From Sphingomonas sp. (GTDB taxonomy: Bacteria > Pseudomonadota > Alphaproteobacteria > Sphingomonadales > Sphingomonadaceae): 23,243 nucleotides of DNA. The position numbers and the translations under genes are program-made. This document shows positions 1-11,132 of this stretch, piece after piece. Location of the stretch: NCBI GenBank assembly GCA_003248865.1, contig QFPK01000030.1, positions 1 to 23,243 on the forward strand, written 5' to 3'. The notes under the pieces were generated by a model, which was given only the letters and a program-made list of their open reading frames with translations, searched no databases and was not told where the DNA came from. Position 1 is the stretch's first letter. Every line of letters starts with the position of its first letter.

Positions 1-1443
1 CTTGTAGCCGCGGCGGTATTCGAACTTGTCCACCGCCTTCATCAGGCCGATGTTGCCTTCCTGGATCAGGTCCAGGAACTGCAGGCCGCGGTTGGTGTAT
101 TTCTTGGCGATGGAGATGACGAGGCGGAGGTTCGCCTCCACCATTTCCTTCTTGGCGATGCGGGCCTCGCGCTCGCCCTTCTGCACCATGTTCACGATGC
201 GGCGATATTCCGACAGGTCGACGCCGGTTTCGTTGGCGATATCCGCCAGTTCGTTGCGGATGCGTTCCACGTCACGCGCTTCGGCGGCGGCGAACGCAGT
301 CCACTTCTTGTCGCGGCCCGCGTTGGCGGCCAGCCAGCCGTCGTCCAGCTCGCGGCCGACATAGCTGTCGAGGAAGTCCTTGCGGTTGATCTTGTGCCTG
401 TCGGCCAGGCGCAGCATCTGCCCGCCCAGCGTCATCAGCCGGCGGTTGAAGCTGTAGAGATGCTCCACCAGGAATTCGATCTTGGCGTTGGTGAACTGCA
501 CCGCCGCGATCTGCTGGGTGAGATCGACACGCAGCTTCTGATACTTCTTTTCCTCGGCCTTGGGGAATTCGACGGCCGCCGCCACCGATTGCATGCGCAG
601 CTGCTGCAGCTTGTGGAACTTGGCATAGTCCGCCTCGATCGCGGCGAAGGTTTCCAGCGCCTGTGGCTTCAGCGTTTCTTCCATGGCGGCAAGGCTCATG
701 CCGCCTTCGTCCTCATCCTCTTCCTGCGGCCTCGGCGCGCGGCGCTCCGTCAGCTCGTCCTCGTCGTCGGGCTGGTTCGGGGTTTCCTCTTCCTCGTCCG
801 ATTCCTCCTTGAACTGGACGGGCATGTCGCCCTCGCCCTCTTCCTCGCCCTCTTCGGTGGTGGGCTTGGCGAGCATGGCTTCCAGATCGAGGATCTCGCG
901 CAGCTGCATGCGGCCTTCGTTCAGCGCCTTGGACCATTCGATGATCGCAGCGAAGGTCATCGGGCTTTCGCACAGGCCGGCGATCATGGTGTCGCGGCCG
1001 GCCTCGATGCGCTTGGCGATGGCGATCTCGCCCTCGCGGGAGAGCAGCTCCACGGCGCCCATCTCGCGCAGGTACATGCGCACCGGATCGTCGGTGCGGT
1101 CCAGTTTCTCCTTGGGCGCGGCAGCAACGGGCGCGGGGCCGATGGGATCGACCTCGACTTCCTCGACGCTGTCCTCGTCCTCGGCTTCCGCTTCCTCGGC
1201 GGCATCCTCGTTCTCGACGATGTTGATGCCCATGTCGGAGAGCGCGGACATCACGTCCTCGATCTGCTCGGACGACATCTGGTCCTGCGGGAGGGCCGAG
1301 TTCAGCTCGTCGTAGGTGATCCAGCCGCGCTTCTTCGCTTTCGCGATCAGGCGCTTCAGGCTTGCTTCGTTGAGATCGATGACCGGGGCGCCATCGGCTT
1401 CCGTCTTTTCTGCACCTTCGCCGTCAAAAGGAGCTTTCGCCAT
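1..1443 (-). CDS. rpoD: RNA polymerase housekeeping sigma factor RpoD (sigma-70), 3' end cut by window edge
   Basis: The primary sigma factor directs RNA polymerase to housekeeping promoters. The 481 visible codons start at ATG 1443 (MAKAPFDGEG) and stay open to the left edge, so the C-terminal part (end of region 2, regions 3 and 4) lies outside. Visible parts in order: a region 1.1-like domain at about residues 20-75; region 1.2 at about 115-150 (DDPVRMYLREMG, LLSREGE); a very acidic non-conserved stretch at about 195-250 rich in Glu and Asp; and the start of region 2 at about 420-481 (KKEMVEANLRLV, NRGLQFLDLIQEGN, GLMKAVDKFEYRRGYK), which is the core-binding and -10 recognition part. An AGGA Shine-Dalgarno lies seven bases before the ATG. 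It is the last gene of yqeY-dnaG-rpoD, 88 bases after dnaG, so it may also have its own promoter. Identity is certain; only completeness is limited. Confidence 0.97.
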   Translation of the reverse strand, partial: MAKAPFDGEGAEKTEADGAPVIDLNEASLKRLIAKAKKRGWITYDELNSALPQDQMSSEQIEDVMSALSDMGINIVENEDAAEEAEAEDEDSVEEVEVDPIGPAPVAAAPKEKLDRTDDPVRMYLREMGAVELLSREGEIAIAKRIEAGRDTMIAGLCESPMTFAAIIEWSKALNEGRMQLREILDLEAMLAKPTTEEGEEEGEGDMPVQFKEESDEEEETPNQPDDEDELTERRAPRPQEEDEDEGGMSLAAMEETLKPQALETFAAIEADYAKFHKLQQLRMQSVAAAVEFPKAEEKKYQKLRVDLTQQIAAVQFTNAKIEFLVEHLYSFNRRLMTLGGQMLRLADRHKINRKDFLDSYVGRELDDGWLAANAGRDKKWTAFAAAEARDVERIRNELADIANETGVDLSEYRRIVNMVQKGEREARIAKKEMVEANLRLVISIAKKYTNRGLQFLDLIQEGNIGLMKAVDKFEYRRGYK

Positions 1444-1444
1444 G

Positions 1445-1470
1445 CCAGTCCTAACCGATCCAGTCTTAAC
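1445..1470 (-). repeat. Short direct repeat in the rpoD leader
   Basis: Read on the + strand, CCAGTCCTAAC (1445-1455) and CCAGTCTTAAC (1460-1470) are two copies, 10 of 11 bases identical, with a 15-base period. In the rpoD sense the proximal copy contains the AGGACTGG that serves as ribosome binding site and the distal copy reads AAGACTGG. Seen directly; any regulatory role is inference. Confidence 0.4.
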
Positions 1471-1531
1471 TGTTTCCGGCGCGGAAAGCTGATCTGCCCC
1501 CCACGCCGCGCCTGTTTTTTTGTGACGGTGC

Positions 1532-3313
1532 TCAGGCCCCGCCGTTGTCGATCGCGAGCTTTCGAAGCCTTGAAGACGCCTGCTGCCGTTGTGCCCGGCG
1601 CTGCTCCTGCTGGAGAAACGCCTCGGCAAAGGCTTCATCGCTGTCAAGGTTCATGGGCTCGTCTGCTGAATGCCGTATGTGGTGCGACTCGGTGACGGAC
1701 GCAAGTGCAGCCGCGACACGGCCGCGCAAAAGCTCCGCGGATTCGAGGTTTCCGAACAGCGGAGCGTGGCCTGCAAGCAACTCTCCGGGCGGCTGATGGG
1801 CGATCAGCCTGTCGCGTGCGAGCATATAGCTGGGGGTTTCCAGCGGCAGTTCCGCCAGTGCCTCCACCAGTTCATCCACCAGCGACGGATTCAAGCTGAG
1901 CGTCTTCAACAGCATCGCGCAGGCCTGTTCCTGCTGCGCGGAAGCCGCCGCACGGGTTTCCGGCCGGGCCGGTTGCAGCGGCGGCGGGCCCTGAAAACCC
2001 CGGCGGCGGCCCGGTTCATACCGTGGCGCGGCGCCGCTTGCGGGGCGGGCGGGGCGCAGCAGCGCGTCGGCGCGGTCCAGCCATGTACGCAGATAATCCC
2101 GCCTGAGGTCCTGATCCGCAATCTCGTTGGCCAGCGCCTTCAGCCGCTGGCGGAAATCGGCCCGGCGTTCGGGCGTGTCGAGCGGGGCGGCGTCTGCCTC
2201 GCGCTCGAACAGGAAGCGTTCGAGGGGGACCGCGCCGTTCAGCAGGGCCTCTATGGCGGCTTTGCCCCCGGTGCGGGCGATGTCGTCGGGGTCTTGGCCC
2301 TTGGGCAGCGCGACGAAGCGCAAGGAATGGCCCGGCGCGATTAGCGGCAGGGCGCGGGTGGCGGCGCGGGAAGCGGCGCGGAGTCCGGCGCTGTCGCCAT
2401 CGAAGGCGAGCATGGGTTCGCCCACCAGCTTCCACGCCAGCTGCATCTGGTCTTCCGTGAGCGCGGTGCCCAGCGGGGCGACGGCCTCCATCAGCCCGGC
2501 GCCCGCCAGCCCGACCACATCCATATAGCCTTCCACCACCAGCAGGCGGCCGGACTTGCGCGCGGACGGCGCGGCGCGGTGGTAATTGTAGAGCAGCTTG
2601 CCCTTGTGGAAGACCGGGCCTTCGGGGGAGTTCAGATATTTGGGCTCGCCGTCGCCCAATATCCGCCCGCCGAAGCCGACGGGCTTACCGCGCGGATCGT
2701 GGATGGGGAACATCAGCCGGCCGCGGAAGCGATCGTAGCGACGACCTTCAGCTTCGCCTGCTAGCCCTGCGTCGAGCAGTTGCTGGGGCTCCAGCGCCTC
2801 GAACTTCGCCTTCAACGCTTTCGACAGCGAATCGCGCGAATCGGGTGCGAAGCCGAGCCCGAACTGGGCGGAGAGGGCGGCGGGCACCTGACGGCGCTGA
2901 AGATAGGCGCGGGCATCGGCGCCGCCTGCTGCCTGAGCTTGGGCGCGGTACCAGTCTCCGGCCGCTTCCATGATATCGTAGAGCCCGGCGCGCTTCTGCG
3001 CCTCCGGGTCCTCGCGGCGCATCTCGGGCACCGTCAGGCCCGCTTCGGCGGCGAGCGCCTTCACCGCGTCCATGAAGGGCAGGCCGTCCTGCTCCATCAC
3101 GAAGCGGATGGCGTCTCCGTGCGCGCCGCAGCCGAAGCAGTGATAAAAGCCCTTGTCTTCATTCACATAGAAGCTGGGGGACTTTTCATTGTGGAAGGGG
3201 CAGCAGCCCTTCATCTCCCGCCCGGCGCGGGTCAGCTTCACCCGACGGCCGACGACCGCCGCCAACCCGGTGCGGGCGCGGAGATCGTCGAGGAAGTCGG
3301 GCGGCAGGCTCAT
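1532..3313 (-). CDS. dnaG: DNA primase DnaG
   Basis: Bacterial primase makes the RNA primers for leading- and lagging-strand synthesis at the replication fork. The 593-residue product has the expected layout. An N-terminal CHC2 zinc finger uses C38, H41, C59 and C62 (CPFHNEKSPSF, FYHCFGCGAHGD). The RNA polymerase core follows, with a TOPRIM fold whose acidic residue is E261 in VVEGYMDVV and whose metal-binding pair is D305/D307 in AFDGDSAG. A C-terminal helicase-interaction domain (about 430-593) is less conserved and rich in Ala, Gln and Arg. Length is normal for alphaproteobacteria. The ATG at 3313 shares one base with the yqeY stop codon (TGATG), which indicates translational coupling. rpoD follows after 88 bases, matching the conserved macromolecular-synthesis operon. 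Confidence 0.97.
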   Translation of the reverse strand: MSLPPDFLDDLRARTGLAAVVGRRVKLTRAGREMKGCCPFHNEKSPSFYVNEDKGFYHCFGCGAHGDAIRFVMEQDGLPFMDAVKALAAEAGLTVPEMRREDPEAQKRAGLYDIMEAAGDWYRAQAQAAGGADARAYLQRRQVPAALSAQFGLGFAPDSRDSLSKALKAKFEALEPQQLLDAGLAGEAEGRRYDRFRGRLMFPIHDPRGKPVGFGGRILGDGEPKYLNSPEGPVFHKGKLLYNYHRAAPSARKSGRLLVVEGYMDVVGLAGAGLMEAVAPLGTALTEDQMQLAWKLVGEPMLAFDGDSAGLRAASRAATRALPLIAPGHSLRFVALPKGQDPDDIARTGGKAAIEALLNGAVPLERFLFEREADAAPLDTPERRADFRQRLKALANEIADQDLRRDYLRTWLDRADALLRPARPASGAAPRYEPGRRRGFQGPPPLQPARPETRAAASAQQEQACAMLLKTLSLNPSLVDELVEALAELPLETPSYMLARDRLIAHQPPGELLAGHAPLFGNLESAELLRGRVAAALASVTESHHIRHSADEPMNLDSDEAFAEAFLQQEQRRAQRQQASSRLRKLAIDNGGA

Positions 3314-3774
3314 CAGCTGAGCGCCGCTTTCACCAGCCCACTGGCCTTGGACATGTCGATCTGGCCCTGCAGCCGGGCTTTCACCAGCGCCATCACGGCG
3401 CCCATGTCCTTCACCGATGTCGCGCCGGCTTCCTGAACCAGCGCTGCGACGGCGGCCTTGGCCTCCTCCTCCGACATCTGCTTCGGCAGGAAGCTTTCGA
3501 TCACGTCCAGCTCCGCCTGTTCGGCGGCGGCCAGTTCGGGGCGGTTGCCTTTCTCGAACATCTCGATGGATTCGCGGCGCTGCTTGGCCATCTTTCCCAG
3601 CACTTCCATCACCAGCACATCATCGTCTGCCGGTGCGCCTCCGGTGCGCGCCTCGATATCGCGATTCTTGATCGCCGCCTGGATCAGCCGGATGGCCGCC
3701 ACTCGTACGCTGTCCTTGGCCTTCATCGATTCAACAAGGCCGGTCTTGATGTCGTCGCGGATCATATCTGTCAT
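3313..3774 (-). CDS. yqeY: GatB/YqeY domain-containing protein
   Basis: A 153-residue YqeY family protein, related to the tail domain of the amidotransferase subunit GatB. Its exact role is not settled; a link to tRNA or glutamine-dependent processes is usually inferred from that homology. Family features visible are the N-terminal MIRDDIKTGLVESMKAKD and VAAIRLIQAAIKNRDIEAR, the central KMAKQRRESIEMFEKGNR, and the C-terminal FLPKQMSEEE with a GAVMALVKARLQG helix. I placed the start at 3774 because AAGGAG stands five bases before this ATG and the family begins here. The reading frame stays open much further upstream, but only as the antisense of carA. It is the first gene of yqeY-dnaG-rpoD, overlaps dnaG by one base, and is divergent from carA across 105 bases. 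Confidence 0.93.
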   Translation of the reverse strand: MTDMIRDDIKTGLVESMKAKDSVRVAAIRLIQAAIKNRDIEARTGGAPADDDVLVMEVLGKMAKQRRESIEMFEKGNRPELAAAEQAELDVIESFLPKQMSEEEAKAAVAALVQEAGATSVKDMGAVMALVKARLQGQIDMSKASGLVKAALS

Positions 3775-3810
3775 GTCTCCTTGAGACCCCACATAAGGCG
3801 GCCTGCGGCA

Positions 3811-3839
3811 TTGACCAACCGTGCTTGCGCCCCTATCGC
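3811..3839 (+). promoter_or_regulatory. Candidate sigma-70 promoter for carA
   Basis: TTGACC (3811-3816), a 17-base spacer and TATCGC (3834-3839) lie in the divergent yqeY/carA spacer. The predicted start of transcription, near 3846, would give a leader of about 35 bases to the carA ATG at 3880. The -35 is good and the -10 is weak, matching only the first three bases of TATAAT, so this is a candidate. Confidence 0.4.
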
Positions 3840-3879
3840 GGCGCCTTAGCCCGAAACCTGATTTACCAAGGATCTGCCC

Positions 3880-5046
3880 ATGGCCGACGACCCCTCTGCG
3901 CGCCAACCGTCCGGCGCGACCGGAGTCGTTGCACTTGCTGATGGAACCCTGTTCTGGGGCCGGGGGGCGGGCGCCGAAGGCGAGGCTGTCGGTGAGCTTT
4001 GCTTCAACACGGCGATGACGGGCTATCAGGAAGTGATGACGGACCCCAGCTATGCCGGGCAGATCATCAATTTCACCTTCCCGCACATCGGCAATGTCGG
4101 CGCCAATGCCGAGGATATCGAAGCGATCAACCCCTATGCGCTGGGCTGCGTGATGGCCGAGCCGATCACCGGGCCGTCGAGCTTCCGCGCCGACAAGCCG
4201 TTCGACCAATGGCTGGCGGACTGGGGGCGGATCGGCGTGACGGGGGTGGACACCCGCGCGATTACCCGGTGCATCCGGAAACTGGGGGCGCCCAATGCCG
4301 TGATCGCGCACCGCAAGGATGGCGTGTTCGACGTGGACGCGCTGGTGGCGAAGGCGGCTGCGTGGAGCGGGCTGGAAGGCCTGGATCTGGCGAAGGAGGT
4401 GTCCTCCACCCAGAGCTGGACGTGGGATGAAGGCCCCTGGAAGCTGGGCGAAGGTTATCTGCCCGGGCACCTGCCGGCTGATGCGCCGCATGTGGTGGCG
4501 GTGGATTATGGCATCAAGCGCGCGATCCTGCGCCAGCTGGTGGATGCCGGCGCGCGGGTGACGGTGGTGCCCGCGACTGCGACGTTCGACGAGATCATGG
4601 CGCTGAACCCGGACGGGCTGTTCCTTTCGAACGGCCCCGGCGACCCGGCTGCGACGGGCATCTATGCGGTGCCGACCATTCAGAAGTGGCTGGCCACGAA
4701 GAAGCCGCTGTTCGGCATCTGCCTGGGCCATCAGCTGCTGGGAATCGCAATCGGCGCGAAGACGGTGAAGATGCATCAGGGCCATCGCGGCGCCAACCAT
4801 CCGGTGAAGCAGCTGTCGGACGGGAAGGTGGAGATCACCTCCATGAACCATGGTTTCACCGTGGATGCCGACACGCTGCCGGCGAATGCGCGGGCGACGC
4901 ATGTGAGCCTGTTCGACCAGACGCTGTGCGGGCTGGAACTGACGGACCAGCCGGCGTTCAGCGTGCAGCATCACCCCGAAGCGAGCCCGGGGCCGCAGGA
5001 CAGCTATTATCTGTTCCGGCGGTTTGTGGATGGGTTGAAGGCGTGA
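3880..5046 (+). CDS. carA: Carbamoyl-phosphate synthase small (glutaminase) subunit
   Basis: CarA hydrolyses glutamine and channels ammonia to CarB for carbamoyl phosphate, the precursor of pyrimidines and arginine. The 388-residue product has the CarA N-terminal domain (ALADGTLFWGRG, FNTAMTGYQEVMTDPSYAGQI) and a class I glutamine amidotransferase domain from about residue 200. The nucleophile is C281 in FGICLGHQLLG, and the catalytic pair H365 and E367 lies in HHPEASPGP. Length is normal for the family. The ATG at 3880 follows AAGGATCTGCCC, giving a reasonable ribosome binding site. Its stop codon overlaps the GTG start of a small lipoprotein gene by four bases, so carA is translated as part of an operon with the downstream genes up to carB. 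Both subunits are intact in the window. Confidence 0.98.
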   Translation: MADDPSARQPSGATGVVALADGTLFWGRGAGAEGEAVGELCFNTAMTGYQEVMTDPSYAGQIINFTFPHIGNVGANAEDIEAINPYALGCVMAEPITGPSSFRADKPFDQWLADWGRIGVTGVDTRAITRCIRKLGAPNAVIAHRKDGVFDVDALVAKAAAWSGLEGLDLAKEVSSTQSWTWDEGPWKLGEGYLPGHLPADAPHVVAVDYGIKRAILRQLVDAGARVTVVPATATFDEIMALNPDGLFLSNGPGDPAATGIYAVPTIQKWLATKKPLFGICLGHQLLGIAIGAKTVKMHQGHRGANHPVKQLSDGKVEITSMNHGFTVDADTLPANARATHVSLFDQTLCGLELTDQPAFSVQHHPEASPGPQDSYYLFRRFVDGLKA

Positions 5047-5330
5047 AGTTGTTTCGCAACTTTTCACTTCTTTCGCTGGCGGCTGTTGCCGGCTGTTCGC
5101 CATCGACACCCGCGTCGAGCGAGGCTGAACTTCAGGCGGAGCTGAACAAGCTGGCTACGCATTGTAATGTGCCGACTTCGACAGTGCGGGCGCATGATGG
5201 CTCTGTCGCGGTTGGCGGGGAAGAGTTGGCGGATGTGCCCTACGAGCGCATGCGTTGCTTGATGGACGGCCTGAAAGCGCGAGGGTTGATTGATAAAATC
5301 GGCTTCGTCGGCAACGAGGCCTACGAATGA
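5043..5330 (+). CDS. Small predicted lipoprotein between carA and carB
   Basis: A 95-residue protein that I do not recognise. The GTG start at 5043 overlaps the carA stop (GTGA) by four bases. It begins VKLFRNFSLLSLAAVAGC (first residue read as Met), a short lipoprotein signal peptide with lipobox VAGC and the acylated cysteine at position 18. An Asp is absent at position +2 (Ser instead), so outer-membrane sorting would be the default expectation. The mature part of about 78 residues carries two further cysteines (THCNVP and MRCLMDG) that could form a disulfide in the periplasm, plus an Ala/Glu-rich helix (SEAELQAELNKLATHC). Position and overlap argue for expression with car. A role in pyrimidine synthesis is not implied by the sequence. 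Confidence 0.7.
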   Translation: MKLFRNFSLLSLAAVAGCSPSTPASSEAELQAELNKLATHCNVPTSTVRAHDGSVAVGGEELADVPYERMRCLMDGLKARGLIDKIGFVGNEAYE

Positions 5331-5347
5331 GCGGCGAACCCATATCA

Positions 5348-5373
5348 CCCTCTCCCCGCAAGCGGGGCGAGGG
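5348..5373. repeat. GC-rich intercistronic palindrome before the rraB-like gene
   Basis: The 12-base arms 5348-5359 and 5362-5373 pair with one mismatch (CCCTCTCCCCGC / GCGGGGCGAGGG) around an AA loop. The right arm ends three bases before the AAGGA ribosome binding site of the next gene. It looks like a dispersed REP-type palindrome or an mRNA-processing or stabilising hairpin. No T-run follows, so it is not a classical terminator. Confidence 0.7.
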
Positions 5374-5387
5374 GGAAGGATAGAATT

Positions 5388-5749
5388 ATGCCCAATACCC
5401 AGATCGACCCCGACAAGCTCGCTGCCGAGATCGCGGCGGATGCCGAAGTGCTGCAGGCGTTGGCGGAGAATGGCGATATCGCCACCCTCGTCCGCCCGGT
5501 GGACCTGCACTTCAAGGGCTCGCAGGAGGCCATCGAGGCGCTGGTGGAGGCGTCTGAGGAGCTGGGCTTCGAGTTCATCGAGTTCGGCGAATATGAGGAT
5601 GGCGACATCGCCGCGGACTTCATCGTGGAGAGCACGGTGGAGCCAGATGTGATGGCGGCGCTGGTGAAGCGCGCGCTGGAAATCGAGATGACCCATGGCG
5701 TCGAGTTCGACGGCTGGGGTTGTGAAGCCCAAACCGGAAAAGCGAACTG

Positions 5750-5750
<1 letters not shown>
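5388..5750 (+). CDS. rraB: RraB-domain protein (predicted RNase E regulator)
   Basis: A 120-residue cytoplasmic protein of the RraB (regulator of ribonuclease activity B) family. In E. coli RraB binds RNase E and changes its activity and degradosome composition. Recognisable features are the acidic N-terminal half, the central VDLHFKGSQEAIEAL followed by LGFEFIEFGEYEDGD, and the C-terminal signature EMTHGVEFDGWGCE (family form YDGWG). Its length is close to the E. coli protein of about 138. A good AAGGA lies before ATG 5388. The stop TGA shares its A with the carB start (TGATG), so translation of carB is probably coupled to this gene. The family assignment is fairly secure. Inhibition of RNase E in this organism is inference from the family. 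Confidence 0.85.
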
Positions 5751-8986
<3,236 letters not shown>

Positions 8987-9001
8987 GAGGCGTCTGAACG
9001 G

Positions 9002-9041
9002 GGGAGAGGTGCTCGCACTTGCGGAAATCCGCGTCTCTCCC
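9002..9041 (+). other. Nested inverted repeat downstream of carB, overlapping a possible greA promoter
   Basis: GGGAGAG (9002-9008) can pair with CTCTCCC (9035-9041), and inside it GCGGA (9021-9025) pairs with TCCGC (9028-9032). No T-run follows, so termination is uncertain. TTGCGG (9019-9024), 17 bases and TAATGT (9042-9047) overlap the structure and could be a weak promoter for greA. Both readings are tentative. Confidence 0.3.
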
Positions 9042-9194
9042 TAATGTCTGAGCCCGGTTTCGGTCCAGAATTCGGCCCATAACTCGGCTCTGCGCAACCT
9101 TCCGGGCAGGGCGGACATGCCAACGGCGCAGGGAAGGCGCCGGGTCCGCAAGCTGCCGGAACTCCTTCAGTTCGAACAAGAGTTAGACAGAAGC

Positions 9195-9674
9195 ATGGCA
9201 ACGATAGACAAGGTTCCGATGCTGGCCGAAGGCCATGAGATGCTCCAGAAGCAGCTCAAGCATCTGAAGGAAGTCGAGCGGCCCGAGAATGTCGAGGCGA
9301 TCGAGGAAGCGCGCGCCCATGGCGACCTTTCCGAAAACGCCGAATATCATGCCGCGAAAGAGCGGCAGGGCCATATCGAAGCGCAGATCGCCGAGTATGA
9401 GGACAAGCTGGCGCGCGCCATCGTGATCGACCCCACCATGCTGTCGGGCGACAAGGTGGTGTTCGGCGCCACGGTGCGCCTGCTGGACGAGGACGACAAG
9501 CCGATCACCTACCAGATCGTGGGCGAGCTGGAAGCGGACGCCAAGCGCGGCCGCATCAGCTACAACTCGCCGGTGGGCAAGGCGCTGATCGGCCGCAAGC
9601 TGGGCGAGGAAGTGGAAGTGGTGACGCCGTCGGGCGACCGCAGCTACCTGATCGACCAGGTCGACTTCCGCTAG
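9195..9674 (+). CDS. greA: Transcription elongation factor GreA
   Basis: GreA enters the RNA polymerase secondary channel and stimulates cleavage of backtracked transcripts. The 159-residue product has the N-terminal coiled coil with the acidic tip ARAHGDLSENAEYH, in which D44 and E47 correspond to the residues that act at the polymerase active centre, and the C-terminal FKBP-like domain (DKVVFGATVRLLDEDD, ISYNSPVGKALIGRKLGEEVEV). I chose ATG 9195 (MATIDKVPMLAEG) because the family starts here and GreA is close to 158 residues. The frame is open 26 codons further upstream to 9117, but that extension does not resemble GreA. The ribosome binding site is weak (GACAGAAG). The 208-base gap after carB suggests its own promoter. 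Confidence 0.96.
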   Translation: MATIDKVPMLAEGHEMLQKQLKHLKEVERPENVEAIEEARAHGDLSENAEYHAAKERQGHIEAQIAEYEDKLARAIVIDPTMLSGDKVVFGATVRLLDEDDKPITYQIVGELEADAKRGRISYNSPVGKALIGRKLGEEVEVVTPSGDRSYLIDQVDFR

Positions 9675-9682
9675 GATCGGCT

Positions 9683-10384
9683 TTGGCGGAGGGGCCTTCC
9701 GATCCGCTGAATGCGCCTGCTGCGGCCGTGCCGGCCGCAGCCGCTTTCCCCATTCCCTGGGCCACGCGGATCATCCTGATCCTGTGCGTGGGGATCGAGG
9801 CGCTGAACCTTGTGATGGGCGACGGCTTCGCCCGCACCATCAGTTACATGGGCGGGCTTGTTCCCGCCCGCATCACCGGCGCGGTGATCGGCATTCCGGA
9901 CAGCCCGGTTCCGGCGCCTCTGACGTTCATCACCCACATCTTCCTGCACGGCGGGCCGGTACATCTGGCCATGAACATGGTGTTCCTGGCCTGGGTGGGG
10001 CGGCAGGTGGAGGTGTTCGCAGGCACCTGGCGCTTCCTGTTGCTGTTCTTCGCGGGCGGCATCGCAGGCGGCGCGATGCAGGTGGCGTTCAGCCCCTCTT
10101 CCGTGGTGCCAACGATTGGGGCATCGGGCGCGATCTCGGCCGTGTTCGCAGCCTATGCGCTGATCTTCGCGCGCTCGGGCGAGGCGCCGGCGTCTTTCCT
10201 TGGCTTTCATCTATCCGGAGAGACTGTGCGCGCGCTGCGCTACGCCTCTTTGTGGATCGGCCTGCAGCTGCTGACGGCCGTGGCCTTCAACACGCCGGGC
10301 CAGTCCGGCATCGCCATCTGGGCGCATATCGGCGGCTTCCTCGCCGGCCTGTTGCTGGCCCCACTGCTGAAGCGCAGGGCATAG
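9683..10384 (+). CDS. Rhomboid-family intramembrane serine protease
   Basis: A 233-residue polytopic inner-membrane protein of the rhomboid family, which cleaves transmembrane segments of other proteins. Catalytic features are present: HLAMN (H94, N98) in the second membrane segment, the serine motif GASG with S148, and the histidine H215 in AHIGGFLAG of the last core helix. About six membrane segments can be seen (IILILCVGIEALNLV, FLLLFFAGGIAGG and others). The natural substrate cannot be deduced. The start is probably TTG 9683, eight bases after the greA stop, with AGGATCGG as ribosome binding site. A GTG at 9725 (residue 15) is the alternative; the first residues are Ala/Pro-rich and not conserved. 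It is likely co-transcribed with greA and converges with the DUF2306 gene. Confidence 0.93.
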   Translation: MAEGPSDPLNAPAAAVPAAAAFPIPWATRIILILCVGIEALNLVMGDGFARTISYMGGLVPARITGAVIGIPDSPVPAPLTFITHIFLHGGPVHLAMNMVFLAWVGRQVEVFAGTWRFLLLFFAGGIAGGAMQVAFSPSSVVPTIGASGAISAVFAAYALIFARSGEAPASFLGFHLSGETVRALRYASLWIGLQLLTAVAFNTPGQSGIAIWAHIGGFLAGLLLAPLLKRRA

Positions 10385-10532
10385 AGGCTTCCGGCGGATC
10401 AGGCGTAATCCGAGTCCCACCGTTGCGCCCCCATTGCCTGATCTTGTTGACGCGCGGCTTCAGCGTGGCGCGCAACGCCAATGTCGAGGGTGCAGGGAAA
10501 TCAGTTCCCGTCCCGCCGGAGGCAAAGGCCGA

Positions 10533-11048
10533 TTAACTGAACAGCCATGTCCCAAGCATGCGGTGGAAGGGAAAGGTGAAGAAGCCCGCCACCAGCAGGG
10601 CGAAGATGGAAAGGCCGCGTGCGCGGCGGCGGTGGCCGGCGACGGCGTGTCGGCGGGCCTGCACCACCAGCAAGGGCACCTGGATCAGCACCCAGACTGA
10701 CAGCAGGTGGATGACGCTGAAACCGCCGCCCTTGCTCAGCCGGATGTCGAAACTGATGAGGGCGCTGCCGACCATGGCGATGGCCCAGATCCAGCCGAGG
10801 ATACGGTGGGGAGCCGTGCCCTTCAGCCCCCACATTTGGGCGGTGGTGACCGCCAGCACCAGCACCATCAGCAGCAGATGGATCCAGACCGCAGGCGGGG
10901 CATCGCCCCAATGGGCATGGCCGCGCGCGATTGCCGCGAGCACGGCGGCCAGCAGGGCGAGCGCGAGCCAGCCGATCAGCCGATCCGGGATGAAACGTTC
11001 GAGCAGGGCAGGGTGTTGTGCGGTGGATGCCATGGGGGGCGCATGCAT
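10533..11048 (-). CDS. DUF2306 family membrane protein
   Basis: A 171-residue predicted inner-membrane protein with four to five hydrophobic helices (LIGWLALALLAAVLAAI, IHLLLMVLVLAVTTA, ILGWIWAIAMVGSALISF, IHLLSVWVLIQVPLLV, LSIFALLVAGFFTFPF). The pattern HRILGWIWAIAM, SFDIRL, FSVIHLLS and ARRHAVAGHRR is that of the DUF2306 family, whose function is unknown; conserved histidines and arginines at helix ends are a family trait. Two starts are possible, ATG 11048 (MHAPPM) and ATG 11033 (MASTAQ), and neither has a clear Shine-Dalgarno. The gene sits between the converging rhomboid gene (148 bases) and the icd terminator, so it probably has its own weak promoter around 11050-11078. Confidence 0.8.
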   Translation of the reverse strand: MHAPPMASTAQHPALLERFIPDRLIGWLALALLAAVLAAIARGHAHWGDAPPAVWIHLLLMVLVLAVTTAQMWGLKGTAPHRILGWIWAIAMVGSALISFDIRLSKGGGFSVIHLLSVWVLIQVPLLVVQARRHAVAGHRRRARGLSIFALLVAGFFTFPFHRMLGTWLFS

Positions 11049-11078
11049 CGGCCAGCGCCGATTGCCAATGGGGGCATG

Positions 11079-11113
11079 AAAAAAGCCCCGGCGGTGTCCC
11101 GCCGGGGCTTTTT
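11079..11113 (-). terminator. Bidirectional rho-independent terminator after icd
   Basis: GCCCCGGCGG (11085-11094), loop TGTC, and CCGCCGGGGC (11099-11108) form a perfect 10-bp stem. It is flanked by six A (11079-11084) and five T (11109-11113). Reading leftwards from icd the stem is followed by six T, so it terminates icd 20 bases after its stop codon. It would also work on the + strand. Confidence 0.9.
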
Positions 11114-11132
11114 CCGGTGTCGTCTGGACGGC

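Noticed and set aside
3775..5109. Upstream extension of the yqeY frame to about 598 codons
   Set aside because: The extension is antisense to carA and the divergent promoter region. The family start and an AAGGAG ribosome binding site place the start at 3774.
9117..9194. N-terminal extension of greA
   Set aside because: The extra 26 residues do not resemble GreA, and ATG 9195 gives the usual length.
10385..10532. Possible terminator or small gene between the rhomboid and DUF2306 genes
   Set aside because: Only a 5-bp CGGAT/ATCCG dyad with an 8-base loop and no T-run is visible, and no frame has a ribosome binding site or recognisable product.
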